Below the pieces are notes generated by a model that was not told the origin of the DNA, ran no database searches, and saw only the letters and a program-made list of their open reading frames with translations. This document shows, in pieces, positions 19,679-28,300 of a stretch of DNA of 44,311 nt. The stretch is from a virus, in IMG/VR virus record IMGVR_UViG_3300029893_000018, positions 1 to 44,311 of that record; one strand, written 5' to 3'. Position 1 is the stretch's first letter, and each line of letters begins with the position of its first letter. The position numbers were made by a program, and so were the translations under genes.

Positions 19679-20658
19679 TATAATATATCCAATTCTGCTA
19701 TTTTTTCTTTCGTCATTATATCTAATTCTTTAAATCTTAATGATAAAATAGTTTGCACTGGCATTCCCCCTGTATAACAAGACCATCCATGAGGAGCATA
19801 ATCGTAATTACAATCTGTTAGTACACAAGTTGAAATTCTATGAATATTTCTGTTTTCTTGGCCTTGATACATAAAAGCAATATCAAAAGTTGAAGGGGTA
19901 ACAAAAAATCTTCCATAATTAGGATCAACTTCTGGGGCCATATGAAATTTAAAAGCATTTATAATATTTTTAATATTAGCAGCTTCGCCCTCATCATAAG
20001 GGGTTAATACAAAATCAAATTGAAAAGTTCTTAAATCAATTCCTCTAAATAATAATTGCACTTGAGGATTTACTGCATAATTAGAAATTTTTAATAAGTA
20101 ATTTCCTAATCCTCCCATTCCTCCTTTATTCAATAGTGGTTGTAACATATCTATTACAGCAGGACTAATATTTCTTATTGCTTCAGCTCCAAGATTTCTA
20201 TTAATTTGGTCTTTTAAAGTTCTAAGAATTCCAGAAGTATTTTGAACCGATCTTAGAAAAAGTCCTCCTGCATCAGACAGGCTTGATTCCTGCCAGTCGG
20301 TCGAGAGGGAACCGTTCATTGAATCGGGTAAGTAGAGGCTGATCGCTTGACTAATTGTCTTTGTTTGTTGAAATTGTATAGTGGAACCTCCAGCAGTAAT
20401 CCCTGATCCAGCAAAATTAGAATTATTTCTAAAAGGTTCTACTACTTTATAAGCAGTTCCCCCTGGATAATTATAATTGCTTCCTTGTAAATATCTTGAA
20501 GTGATGCTAGAGTTAATATAGAACGATATATAATGCCCAGAGCCTAATATATTATCAAAATTCATAGGATATTGTAATCCAGAAAAATTAAATCTTGAAT
20601 TTCCTCCTAATAAAGACGCTAATGGATTTCCTATTCCTAAATTAATATTAAATGCCAT
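19678..20658 (-). CDS. 48: Baseplate tail-tube cap gp48
   Basis: 326 residues (T4: 364). It has the marine gp48 features: ISLYLPDSMNGSLSTDW early, an alpha/Gly-rich middle, VNPQVQLLFRGIDLRTFQFDFVLTPYDEGEA, then FFVTPSTFDIAFMY, and a C-terminal CVLTDCNYDYAPHGW...GGMPVQTILSLRFKEL. The gene begins the leftward late operon; its ATG overlaps the stop of the decayed homing-endonuclease ORF (TAATG) and is preceded by AGAGGAAA. The stretch around 20268-20345 is noticeably more GC-rich than the rest and encodes the SLYLPDSMNGS to LSDAGG segment, perhaps a conserved or recombined block. Confidence 0.85.
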   Translation of the reverse strand: MAFNINLGIGNPLASLLGGNSRFNFSGLQYPMNFDNILGSGHYISFYINSSITSRYLQGSNYNYPGGTAYKVVEPFRNNSNFAGSGITAGGSTIQFQQTKTISQAISLYLPDSMNGSLSTDWQESSLSDAGGLFLRSVQNTSGILRTLKDQINRNLGAEAIRNISPAVIDMLQPLLNKGGMGGLGNYLLKISNYAVNPQVQLLFRGIDLRTFQFDFVLTPYDEGEAANIKNIINAFKFHMAPEVDPNYGRFFVTPSTFDIAFMYQGQENRNIHRISTCVLTDCNYDYAPHGWSCYTGGMPVQTILSLRFKELDIMTKEKIAELDIL

Positions 20659-21359
20659 TAATTAATTTCCTCTATATATTTTGTACATTCTTTTTGAGAT
20701 TTTCTTTCTCCTTTATTAACAAGATGCATTTTACTAAAACACAAATTATTTTCTTTACAGAATTTATTTAGACTTTTTTTTATTATTACTAATTCCTCTA
20801 AAGAATTTGTAAATTTATATATTCTATTTTTGTTTGGAATATAATCAGAAAAATTAACATTTTTATATTCTTCATATAAAATTGCTATATTAGACATTGT
20901 TAAATTGTTTTCTTTACAATATTGGTTTAAATTTTTAATTTTTATATGATTTCCTTCCAAATTTATAAATTTCCATTCTTTAGAATTTAATTCTTTTTGT
21001 TTTTCAATTTTTTCTCTTGATTGTTTATATCCAAAAGTTCCTTGTCTTCCTAATGTTATATTATAACTATTAGAATTCTTAAATTTTATAAATGAATTAT
21101 ATTCTCTAATAAAATATTCTTCCATTTTTTTTTTTTTTTTTTTTAGTATGATCTCTATCTTTGAATTTATATAAAACTTTCCAAGAAAAATTTTCTTTTT
21201 CATGTTTATTAATTCTCTATAAAACGCATAATTATAATTTTTAAAGTTTACTGGTTTTAAATGATTTTTTATTTTATTAGACTAATTAGAATCAAATCTT
21301 ATATAAACTTTCTCATTAATTAAATTGGTAGTTTTATAAATTGTGTATACCTTTTCTTT
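20658..21359 (-). pseudogene. Decayed GIY-YIG homing endonuclease
   Basis: Reading leftwards, the frame opening after the TGA at 21396-21398 encodes VYTIYKTTNLINEKVYIRFDSN, a GIY-YIG N-terminus in which the YIG glycine is Arg. It then meets an in-frame TAG (21282-21284) where a Trp is usual. It continues as HLKPVNFKNYNYAFYREL, hits a 20-A tract (21125-21144) that replaces part of the domain with poly-Lys, and resumes with MEEYFIREYNSF, YNITLGRQGTFGYKQS and two NUMOD-like repeats (NLNQYCKENNLTMS, SLNKFCKENNLCFS). From an ATG at 21203 a 181-residue remnant is still open and ends in TAATG with gp48. Catalysis is very unlikely; the remnant may only provide coupling to gp48. Confidence 0.75.
21125..21144. 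repeat. 20-bp homopolymer T tract
   Basis: Twenty consecutive T on the plus strand (A on the coding strand) inside the homing-endonuclease remnant, flanked by CCA and AGTATG. This is the longest homopolymer in the window, and it replaces part of the GIY-YIG domain. Confidence 0.95.
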
Positions 21360-21423
21360 TTTGTTATAAATGTTCGAGCTGATATTCCGCAATTGTCATT
21401 CTTATTAAATTTTCTTATCTAAT

Positions 21424-21431
21424 TATTTATA
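21424..21431 (-). promoter_or_regulatory. T4-type late promoter motif, leftward
   Basis: TATAAATA on the minus strand, exactly the T4 late -10 consensus recognised by gp55 with gp33 and the clamp. It is correctly oriented for the leftward gp48-fibre operon and lies in the divergent gap. The 8-mer occurs by chance in DNA this AT-rich, so position is the main support. Confidence 0.55.
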
Positions 21432-21450
21432 ATTAAAATCAAAAAGTTAA

Positions 21451-21458
21451 TATAAATA
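21451..21458 (+). promoter_or_regulatory. T4-type late promoter motif, rightward
   Basis: TATAAATA on the plus strand, 34 bases before the proposed gp4 start, in the same intergenic region as the leftward copy and about 20 bases from it. Together they form a compact divergent late control region for the two structural operons. Confidence 0.6.
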
Positions 21459-21492
21459 TTAAAGAACTTTTAGAGAAATTTAGGAAATAAAA

Positions 21493-22026
21493 ATTAAAAA
21501 AATAGGATCTAAATATACCGCATATCCAAAATTAAGAAAATGGTTTCCTACTAATATTAGTAAATATCTAGGAGACCCATATGAAATTATTGGAAGATCT
21601 GGATGGGAGATAAAAACCTTTAATTGGCTTGATAAATCTGAAAATGTTATATCATGGTCCTCAGAAGGGGTAGTAATTCCTTATATATCTCCATTAGATG
21701 GAAAGATGTATAGATATTTTGTGGATGTGTTTGCCAAGATTAAAACCGATTCAGGGATTAAGAATTTTTTAATAGAAATTAAGCCTTATTCTCAAATATT
21801 AGAACCTCCTAAACCAAAAAGAAAAACCAAAACCTATATTAATGAAATGAAAACTTATTTTGTTAATAGAGTTAAATGGAAAGCTGCTGAAGAATATTGT
21901 AAAAATAAAGGATGGATATTTTTGATATTAACAGATAAAGGAGAATTTACATATTCTTTTGTAAATAATAAAACTAATAATTTAAATTTAATTAATGAAA
22001 CAAATGGAAAAAATAGATTATTCTAA
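21493..22026 (+). CDS. 4: Head completion protein gp4 (apparently non-ATG start)
   Basis: 177 residues if started at ATT (21493). The core matches T4 gp4/gp50: KYLGDPYEIIGRSGWEIK, LDKSENVISWSSEGVVIPY, PLDGKMYRYFVDVFAKI, FLIEIKPYSQILEPPKPKR, KWKAAEEYCKNKGWIFLILTDK. It has the look of a PD-(D/E)xK nuclease-like fold (WSSE, D-V, EIKP). The first ATG (21706) lies after the WSSE motif and would delete a third of the domain, while the open frame reaches back to a TAG at 21481-21483 with no ATG, GTG or TTG. AGGAA at 21482-21486 precedes ATT at workable spacing. Either an ATT/ATA start or a mutated start is implied. Confidence 0.85.
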   Translation: MKKIGSKYTAYPKLRKWFPTNISKYLGDPYEIIGRSGWEIKTFNWLDKSENVISWSSEGVVIPYISPLDGKMYRYFVDVFAKIKTDSGIKNFLIEIKPYSQILEPPKPKRKTKTYINEMKTYFVNRVKWKAAEEYCKNKGWIFLILTDKGEFTYSFVNNKTNNLNLINETNGKNRLF

Positions 22027-22771
22027 ACGATATCAGATAGAACATAATGGAATTAAATATATTTTTAATCCAATGGCTTTTGGAGTGGGAGCTTGGCAAA
22101 TATTAACTGCTAAAGGAAAAGCCGGTCAATATGCTACTAAGAAAATTCAAAAAGAATTAAATGAAAAAATTTTTTCAAGAAAAGAGCTTCCTAATGTAAT
22201 AGAAAGATTAAAAAATGCTTCTAATATTGAAAGGAAAAAATTAACTAACGAAGCTATTGCTTGGCTTCAATTTAAAGTTAAAGGATTAAAAGGAAATGTT
22301 AGAAATATTCCAGGATCAGTTAAAAATAATAAAATAATACAAGGTAATTTATATTTTTTTGTATATGATGCTAAATTGAAAGATAAACTTCCTTATTGGG
22401 ATGCTTTTCCGTTAATTATATTGTTAGAAAAATATAATAATGGGTTTTTAGGATTAAATCTTCATTATTTGCCTCCAGAATATAGAGCAGTATTTTTAAG
22501 TAAACTAATGGATGAAAATAAATCTTTAATTAAAAATGCCGGAGAAATATTAAAATTAGCAATTAATTATGAAAGGGTTAAATCGGCTAAAATAAAAGGA
22601 TATCAATCTTGTTTAAAAAAATATTTAGCAGATTCTAGTTATTTAAAATCGGATTTGGTTTTATTAGAACCCCATGAATGGATGATGGCAATAAATCTTC
22701 CAAATGAAAATTTTCAAAAAGCTAGAAAACAAACTGTATGGAACGATACTAGGAAAAGAATTAATTCATAA
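21995..22771 (+). CDS. Probable DNA end-protector protein, gp2-like
   Basis: 258 residues (an internal ATG at 22004 is an alternative start). Distinctive block: GNLYFFVYDAKLKDKLPYWDAFPLIILLEKYNNGFLGLNLHYLPPEYRA, which I recall from cyanophage proteins annotated as gp2, the protein that caps genome ends in the head. The C-terminus has LEPHEWMMAINLPNENFQKA. It overlaps the 3' end of gp4; in T4, genes 2 and 4 are also adjacent. The match to T4 gp2 itself is from memory of annotations, so the name is provisional. Confidence 0.55.
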   Translation: MKQMEKIDYSKRYQIEHNGIKYIFNPMAFGVGAWQILTAKGKAGQYATKKIQKELNEKIFSRKELPNVIERLKNASNIERKKLTNEAIAWLQFKVKGLKGNVRNIPGSVKNNKIIQGNLYFFVYDAKLKDKLPYWDAFPLIILLEKYNNGFLGLNLHYLPPEYRAVFLSKLMDENKSLIKNAGEILKLAINYERVKSAKIKGYQSCLKKYLADSSYLKSDLVLLEPHEWMMAINLPNENFQKARKQTVWNDTRKRINS

Positions 22772-23395
22772 ATGTCACATAATATAAAAAATTTTATAAG
22801 TTCTTTTAATAAAGCAGATTTATCACGTCAATGTAATTTTGAAGTGAGAATTACTCCTCCTCTGGGATTTTTTGCTTCTATTTTAAAATACGGAACTTTA
22901 AATATAGGGGCAATTCCTTTTGCAGTATTTACTTTAGCTAATATGCAAAATATTACTATGAGATGTGAACAAGCTTCTTTACCTCATAGAACATTTGGAA
23001 CTGCTCATCAAAAAATATATGGTCCGGTTGAGCATTATCCAATTCAACATTATTATCCATATGTGACTTGTACATTTATTTGTTCTGATAATATGCATGA
23101 AAAAATGTTTTTTGATCTTTGGATGGAATATATGTCCACTTCATCCCCTGCATTATTAGCATTGAATGCTTTAGGAATAGGAGGAGCCAGATTTGATTTT
23201 GAATATAAATCTAATTACGCTGCTGCTATAAATATTAGGCAATATGATGTAGGAGGAAATTCTCAGTATAACGTATTTTTAATAGACGCTTTTCCAATAG
23301 CAGTTCATGAAATGCCGTTAGATTGGGCTTCTCAAGAAATAAATAGAATTAGAGTTACTTTTGCTTATCATTATTGGACTTTTATACCACTTTAA
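22772..23395 (+). CDS. Baseplate tail-tube initiator, gp54-like (gp19 fold)
   Basis: 207 residues. It has the tube-protein pattern: an N-terminal beta hairpin with RQCNFEVRITPPLGF, ITMRCEQASLPHRTF, PVEHYPIQHYYPYVTCTFICSDNMHEKMFFDLWMEYM, and a C-terminal FLIDAFPIAVHEMPLDWASQEINRIRVTFAYHYW. This DAFP...L-W...V-F-Y-W ending is shared by gp19, gp54 and gp48-associated tube proteins. Its position beside gp26-like and the tape measure favours gp54 (tube initiator) over gp19. It starts immediately after the stop of the preceding gene. Confidence 0.7.
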   Translation: MSHNIKNFISSFNKADLSRQCNFEVRITPPLGFFASILKYGTLNIGAIPFAVFTLANMQNITMRCEQASLPHRTFGTAHQKIYGPVEHYPIQHYYPYVTCTFICSDNMHEKMFFDLWMEYMSTSSPALLALNALGIGGARFDFEYKSNYAAAINIRQYDVGGNSQYNVFLIDAFPIAVHEMPLDWASQEINRIRVTFAYHYWTFIPL

Positions 23396-23412
23396 AATAA
23401 TTCGGAGATTAT

Positions 23413-24132
23413 ATGGCTTTACCTAAAATTGATACCCCTATTCATAGATTACTATTGCCAGTTTCTAAAAAAACTATTTCTTATAGACCTTGGTTAATGA
23501 AAGAACATAAACTTTTATTATTAGCTAACGAATCTAAAGAAATTGACGATATTACTCAGACTATTAAACAGATTATTAATAATTGTAATTTATCGGAAAA
23601 TGTAGAAATTGATACTCTTCCATTAGTAGATTTAGAATATTTGTTTTTAAACCTGAGAGCTAAATCAGTTGGAGAAATTTCAGAATTAAATTATTCGTGT
23701 AAAAATACCTTAGAAGACGGAAGTAAATGTGATAATCCATTAAAAGTGGAAATTAATTTGTTAGACATTAAAGTAGAAGATAATAATTATAATGATGTTA
23801 TACAATTAACTTCTAAAATAGGATTAAAAATGAAATATCCTAGTTTAGAGATTATTGAACAACTTTCCCATGTAGAAATTACGCAAGAATCTTTTGATAT
23901 TATTATAAAATGTATTGATTATATTTATGATGAAAATAATTTTTATTATGTTAAAGATACTCCTAAACAAGAAGTCGTAGAATTTCTTGAAAATTTAAAT
24001 TCTTCTCAATTTAAAAAAATAGATGAATATTTTTCTAATATGCCTTCTTTAAAAAAAGAAATTGATATTGTTTGTGATAAATGTGGATATCATCATAAAA
24101 TAATTTTAAATGGATTAGATGATTTTTTATAA
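23413..24132 (+). CDS. 26: Baseplate hub assembly protein, gp26-like
   Basis: 239 residues (T4 gp26: 208). It opens with LPKIDTPIHRLLLPVSKKTISYRPWLMKEHKLLLLANES, the standard start of the T4 gp26 hub family, and has DLEYLFLNLRAKSVGE. Two possible metal sites are visible: C...C at the KNTLEDGSKC region (about 97-107) and a C-terminal CDKCGYHHK. Preceded by a clear Shine-Dalgarno (CGGAGATTAT-ATG). In T4 it is a hub assembly factor encoded near gp51, gp27 and gp29; here it directly precedes the small ORF and tape measure. Confidence 0.8.
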   Translation: MALPKIDTPIHRLLLPVSKKTISYRPWLMKEHKLLLLANESKEIDDITQTIKQIINNCNLSENVEIDTLPLVDLEYLFLNLRAKSVGEISELNYSCKNTLEDGSKCDNPLKVEINLLDIKVEDNNYNDVIQLTSKIGLKMKYPSLEIIEQLSHVEITQESFDIIIKCIDYIYDENNFYYVKDTPKQEVVEFLENLNSSQFKKIDEYFSNMPSLKKEIDIVCDKCGYHHKIILNGLDDFL

Positions 24133-24155
24133 TAAGTGTTGGCAATGATAATTTA

Positions 24156-24323
24156 ATGAATTATTATAAAACTAATTATTCATTAACAAAATATAAAGGA
24201 ATTACTGATACGGAATTGGATAATAAAATTCCTTGGGAAAGGGAGTTATTAATAACTCAAATATTAAACGATATAAAAGAACAAGAACAAAAAATAAAAA
24301 ATAAACAATACGAATTATTCTAA
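24156..24323 (+). CDS. Small hydrophilic protein between gp26 and tape measure
   Basis: 55 residues beginning MNYYKTNYSLTKYKG, with a charged helical second half (WERELLITQILNDIKEQEQKIKN). Its stop overlaps the ATG of the tape-measure gene (TAATG), a strong sign that it is real and translated. T4 has gp51 (baseplate hub catalyst) or gp28 in the corresponding stretch; I cannot show similarity to either. It could be a chaperone for the tape measure. Confidence 0.65.
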   Translation: MNYYKTNYSLTKYKGITDTELDNKIPWERELLITQILNDIKEQEQKIKNKQYELF

Positions 24324-27300
24324 TGGAAAAATCTAACCTAATAGTAGAACATGAAGGTAAAAAATATTTTTATAATGTAGATAAAGAAAAATGGCAAGCA
24401 AAAACTAAAACTGGCGGTAAAGGAAGATTTGCTCCTGAAGAACTTCAAGAAATTTTAAATGAATTATTTGACGAACAAAAGAAAACTGAAAATCATTTAT
24501 CAGTAATTACTCAAAAATTAAAACAATTATCAGAAAAGGAAATTTCTTCTGAAATTGCTCCCGGAATCAATAAAACCGATTCTACTAAAGATGTTTTAAT
24601 TAAAATATATAAATTATTACAAGAACAATATTCAATTACAAAAAAATCAGAACAAATTAAAAAAAGTAAATTAGAAGAATCTCCTATTGATATTGAAGCT
24701 AAAAAAATAGAACGACTAAGAGATGTTAAAGAAATAGAAGGAAAAGAAGAACTATTACCAGGATTATTAGGAAAAGAAAATTTAGGTAAAGGAATATTAG
24801 GAAAATTGTTAAAAGGAAAACTCTCTAAATTTTTAATAGGTGGAGGATTATTAACTGCATTAATATCTTCTCAATTAGATAATTTGGAAGAATTATTTAA
24901 AGAAGAAAATATTGAAAAGGAAATTTCTCCTTTAATAGAAGAATTCGGAAAAGGAGCTTTAATAGGAGGAGGTAGTTTATTTGCATTAAAAACTATATTT
25001 AAATCTCCTAAACTTATAGGAGGAATTGCCAAATTTGCTTTAAGATCTTTTCCAATATTAGCAGCTTCAGTAGTTTCAGGATTATTATATAAATTTTTTA
25101 CTGATAGAAATCCTTTAGAAGATATAAAAAATATATCAGATGAAATTACAGACAAAATTTCTGGAGATTTTGAAGAATCTAATTTAAAAAGAGAAATTGC
25201 ACAAGAAGAAAAAGAAGTATTACTTAAAAAAATAGATGAAAATAAAAAAATAGTAGGAAATACTATTGAAAATATTAAAAAATATTTTATAGATAGTGCT
25301 AATTTAATAAAATCTACATATGAATCCTTTGAAAAAAGTTTTATTGATCAAATTGATTCTATAAAGGAAAAATTAATTCCAGAAAACAAAAAATTTGGAG
25401 AGTTATTATATGGGAAAGGGACTACTTTAACAGAAGGGTTGGGGACTCAATTATCTCAACATGTAGAAATGTTAAAGAAAAATATGAATGATTATTTCCA
25501 ATTTTTAAATGAACAAGAAAAAGTTAACAAAGAATTTTATCCTAAATTAATTGAAAAATTTAAATCAATGTTAAGCGAAACTTCGTCTTTGTTTAATTTT
25601 TCTTCCAATTATTTAAATTATTTAAATCAGAAAAAAGAAAAAACAGAAATTGAATTAGAACAAGAAAGACAACGAAAAATTTTCCAAGAAGAAGATACAA
25701 AAAATAAATGGCTAAGAGAACAAGGATATACCGTTGAACAAGACATGCCATTAGACCCTGCTGCAGAAACGGCTTGGAAAAAACATAAAGAAAATATAGC
25801 TATAACTGAAGGAATTCCTACACAAGGAGGGGTTGTAATTCCTTATAATTCTCCAAAAAAATTGAACATTGATATAGAAAAAGGATCTATTACCTCTCCA
25901 GAAGAAGAAGAGGAACAAGAAGAACGCGATGAAAAAATAATTAGAGAAAAAACGATTCCTATTTCTGAACCTATTATAGAAAAAACTTCTTCTAATATAG
26001 GATTAACAGAAAGAGAACAAGCATTTACTAATATTATTAGCAAATACGAATCTTCTGATTCTGATCCCTATAATGTTATATATGGAGGAGAAAAATACAA
26101 AAAAGAAGTTGGAATGGAAGATAAAAATTTAACTGATATGACTATTAATGAAGTATTAGAACTCCAAAAAAAATTAATTGCTGCCACAAAAGGAAAAATT
26201 AGTAAAGGAGATTTAGGAACTTCTGCAGTAGGAAAAGGGCAATTTATAAGTTCTACGTTACAATCTCAATTAAAATCTTTAGGAATTGATGAATCAAAAT
26301 GGGACGAGGTTAAATTTACCCCAGAATTACAAGATAAATTAATAATAAAATTAGCAAAATCTTCTGGTATTGATGTTGAAAACATTGAAGATATGTTAGG
26401 AAGAAATTTTGAAGAAGTTAAAGAAAAAATAGGAAAACAATGGGAAGCATTTAGACCTGGATTTAAAGGATTTGATAAATTAGAATCTGAATTAAAATCC
26501 CTTGCAGAAATTCCTAAAGGAAAACTTGCAGAAACAGATTCTACATTAGGAAAAATGGTGGAAAGGGGAAAAGGATTTGCTAAAAAAGGAGAAGAATTGT
26601 TGAAAAAAGGTTATAATGAATTAATAGGTAAAAAAGAATTATCATATAAAGATGAAGAATATGATTGGATAAAAGAAATTTCAAAAAAAGGGAAAGATGA
26701 TTCTGTCCGAATAGGAACTTTAGTAGGAGGAAGTGTTGGGGCGCTAGCTGCCACGATGAAGGCATTAACAGGAGGAAATTTTTCTGACATTATTAAAACT
26801 TTTGGAAAAACTGCTATTAAAACAGGAATTCCTGCCTTTAGTGCTGCCAAATTGGCAGGAATAGAAGAAGGCGAAACTAGCCAAATTATTGAAAAAGTTG
26901 TTTCTGAATATAAAGGAAAGTCTGTAGAAGATATAGTTTCGCAATTAGTAGAAGCTTCTGGATTTAAAATGGTTCCTTATGCAGAACATATTAAAGAAAA
27001 AAAATATACTACAGAAGAATATAAAAAAATAGGAACTCCTCATTTAGGACTTCTTCCTTCTAATGTTAATTTTGGAGAAATGATAGATAATTTTATGAAT
27101 TCTTTATTAGATTCTAAAGAAGAACATAAAGACAAAAAAACTGAAATTACTATGGCTAAACAAGCGCAGACAACTTCTCAGCAGCCGGTAGTGGTAAATA
27201 ATAACAATATAATGGGAGGAGGGGGAGGAATTAATTCTGGTCCTGCAATGGGGATTGCTATTGCAGCAAGGAACGATGAAAGCACATTAATAAAAAGTCA

Positions 27301-27325
27301 GTATTATTCGGTTAAAACAGTATAA
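24323..27325 (+). CDS. Tape-measure/hub protein with embedded lysozyme-like domain
   Basis: 1000 residues. Residues 1-165 are charged and helical. Hydrophobic Gly-rich helices lie at about 167-183 (LIGGGLLTALISS), 212-226, 241-258 (ILAASVVSGLLYKFF) and 800-818, typical of tape-measure proteins that enter the membrane. Coiled coil dominates 280-460. Residues about 561-710 contain a muramidase-like fold: TNIISKYESSDSDPYNVIYGGE, LTDMTINEVLELQ, GDLGTSAVGKGQFI, FTPELQDKL, which resembles GH104/transglycosylase-type phage lysozymes (YES as the likely catalytic Glu region, SAVGxxQF as the second motif). It may supply the wall-cutting activity missing from gp5. The C-terminus is Gly/Asn-rich. Confidence 0.75.
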   Translation: MEKSNLIVEHEGKKYFYNVDKEKWQAKTKTGGKGRFAPEELQEILNELFDEQKKTENHLSVITQKLKQLSEKEISSEIAPGINKTDSTKDVLIKIYKLLQEQYSITKKSEQIKKSKLEESPIDIEAKKIERLRDVKEIEGKEELLPGLLGKENLGKGILGKLLKGKLSKFLIGGGLLTALISSQLDNLEELFKEENIEKEISPLIEEFGKGALIGGGSLFALKTIFKSPKLIGGIAKFALRSFPILAASVVSGLLYKFFTDRNPLEDIKNISDEITDKISGDFEESNLKREIAQEEKEVLLKKIDENKKIVGNTIENIKKYFIDSANLIKSTYESFEKSFIDQIDSIKEKLIPENKKFGELLYGKGTTLTEGLGTQLSQHVEMLKKNMNDYFQFLNEQEKVNKEFYPKLIEKFKSMLSETSSLFNFSSNYLNYLNQKKEKTEIELEQERQRKIFQEEDTKNKWLREQGYTVEQDMPLDPAAETAWKKHKENIAITEGIPTQGGVVIPYNSPKKLNIDIEKGSITSPEEEEEQEERDEKIIREKTIPISEPIIEKTSSNIGLTEREQAFTNIISKYESSDSDPYNVIYGGEKYKKEVGMEDKNLTDMTINEVLELQKKLIAATKGKISKGDLGTSAVGKGQFISSTLQSQLKSLGIDESKWDEVKFTPELQDKLIIKLAKSSGIDVENIEDMLGRNFEEVKEKIGKQWEAFRPGFKGFDKLESELKSLAEIPKGKLAETDSTLGKMVERGKGFAKKGEELLKKGYNELIGKKELSYKDEEYDWIKEISKKGKDDSVRIGTLVGGSVGALAATMKALTGGNFSDIIKTFGKTAIKTGIPAFSAAKLAGIEEGETSQIIEKVVSEYKGKSVEDIVSQLVEASGFKMVPYAEHIKEKKYTTEEYKKIGTPHLGLLPSNVNFGEMIDNFMNSLLDSKEEHKDKKTEITMAKQAQTTSQQPVVVNNNNIMGGGGGINSGPAMGIAIAARNDESTLIKSQYYSVKTV

Positions 27326-27346
27326 AAAAAGGGGCTATTAAGCCCC
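27324..27346 (-). terminator. Intrinsic terminator between convergent tape measure and gp32
   Basis: Perfect stem GGGGCT/AGCCCC with an ATTA loop (27331-27346) and seven A on the plus side (27324-27330). On the minus transcript this reads as stem-loop followed by U7, so it terminates the gp32 message; the hairpin may also slow rightward transcription. Confidence 0.85.
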
Positions 27347-27366
27347 TTAATATTAAATTTCAAAAT

Positions 27367-28296
27367 TTACCAAGGAATATCATCATCTTCAAATCCGGAC
27401 ATTTCATCTAAATCAATATTGTCTGAAACTTCGTCTAAATATAATTCCTCTCTTTTATTTTCTGGAATGTTTTTGTTAGCTTGGGAATTGAGTATATTAC
27501 CGGATTTTTGATTAGTATCATTTCCTAATACCCAATCAAGTCTACGTTTTAGATCGTCATATGATTTAAATTTTGAAGGGTCTATGATATCTAAAAGAGA
27601 ATATTCTGACTTCCAAATTTCTTCTAATTTTGATTCGTCATCAAATAAAGGGGCTGCTTTATCAAATGAGGAATCTGAAAAATTAGGATATTCTCTTCCG
27701 TCAGATTTAATTAATTTAGCTCTAAACTTGAAATTAGCACCTTCTTCGAAGCAGAAAGGATCTTCAATTGGAATTTCTCCTTCATATACAGGTTTAATTG
27801 CTTGTTGAATCTTTTCCCAAATTGCAGGACCAAATCTCCATTTAAAAACTTTCCCTTCATATTGGGGATTCATTTTATCTTGAATTACATAAATATTAGC
27901 TACATAATGTAATTTTCTAGCACGATTTCTAACTCTATTTTTAGCCTCTTCTGTCCCTATATTCCATTCTTGTCCATTTAATTCAAATAAAGGATCTGGC
28001 TTTCCTAATGTAGTTAATGATTTTTCAATATAATATCTTTTAGTAGTACCATGCATAATATGAAAAGAATGGTCCCAATATTTTATATAAGGGAGTCCGT
28101 TTCTTTCAATATCTTGAGGAGGAGTAGGAAGGAATCTTAAAATTGCAGAAGCATTCCCTGATTTATCTAAAGAGAATTTCCAATATTCTTCTTTATTCTC
28201 ATCATTATAATTATTTGAATTCAGACTTTCAATAGATTTTAAAAGTCTTTCTTTAGATGCTTCTTTAGATTTTTTTAATTGTGAAAAGTCTACCAT
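27367..28296 (-). CDS. 32: Single-stranded DNA-binding protein gp32
   Basis: 309 residues (T4: 301). N-terminal basic LAST-like segment (LKKSKEASKERLLKSI), OB core with LRFLPTPPQDI, KLHYVANIYVIQDKMNPQYEGKVFKWRFGPAIWEKIQ, FEEGANFKFRAKLI, and an acidic C-tail (DLDEMSGFEDDDIPW) for partner binding. The His/Cys zinc site of T4 gp32 is missing: the corresponding region reads YYIEKSLTTLGKPDP with no Cys. It coats DNA in replication, recombination and repair and recruits gp59. Upstream carries an AT-rich repeat likely used for translational autoregulation. Confidence 0.95.
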   Translation of the reverse strand: MVDFSQLKKSKEASKERLLKSIESLNSNNYNDENKEEYWKFSLDKSGNASAILRFLPTPPQDIERNGLPYIKYWDHSFHIMHGTTKRYYIEKSLTTLGKPDPLFELNGQEWNIGTEEAKNRVRNRARKLHYVANIYVIQDKMNPQYEGKVFKWRFGPAIWEKIQQAIKPVYEGEIPIEDPFCFEEGANFKFRAKLIKSDGREYPNFSDSSFDKAAPLFDDESKLEEIWKSEYSLLDIIDPSKFKSYDDLKRRLDWVLGNDTNQKSGNILNSQANKNIPENKREELYLDEVSDNIDLDEMSGFEDDDIPW

Positions 28297-28300
28297 ATAT

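Noticed and set aside
20268-20345. GC-rich patch in gp48 as an inserted element
   Set aside because: It is in frame and encodes a segment conserved in gp48 relatives; base composition alone is insufficient.
21361-21400. tRNA-like or att-like element in the more GC-rich patch (CGAGCTGATATTCCGC)
   Set aside because: No cloverleaf, T-loop or CCA end; no matching repeat elsewhere in the window.
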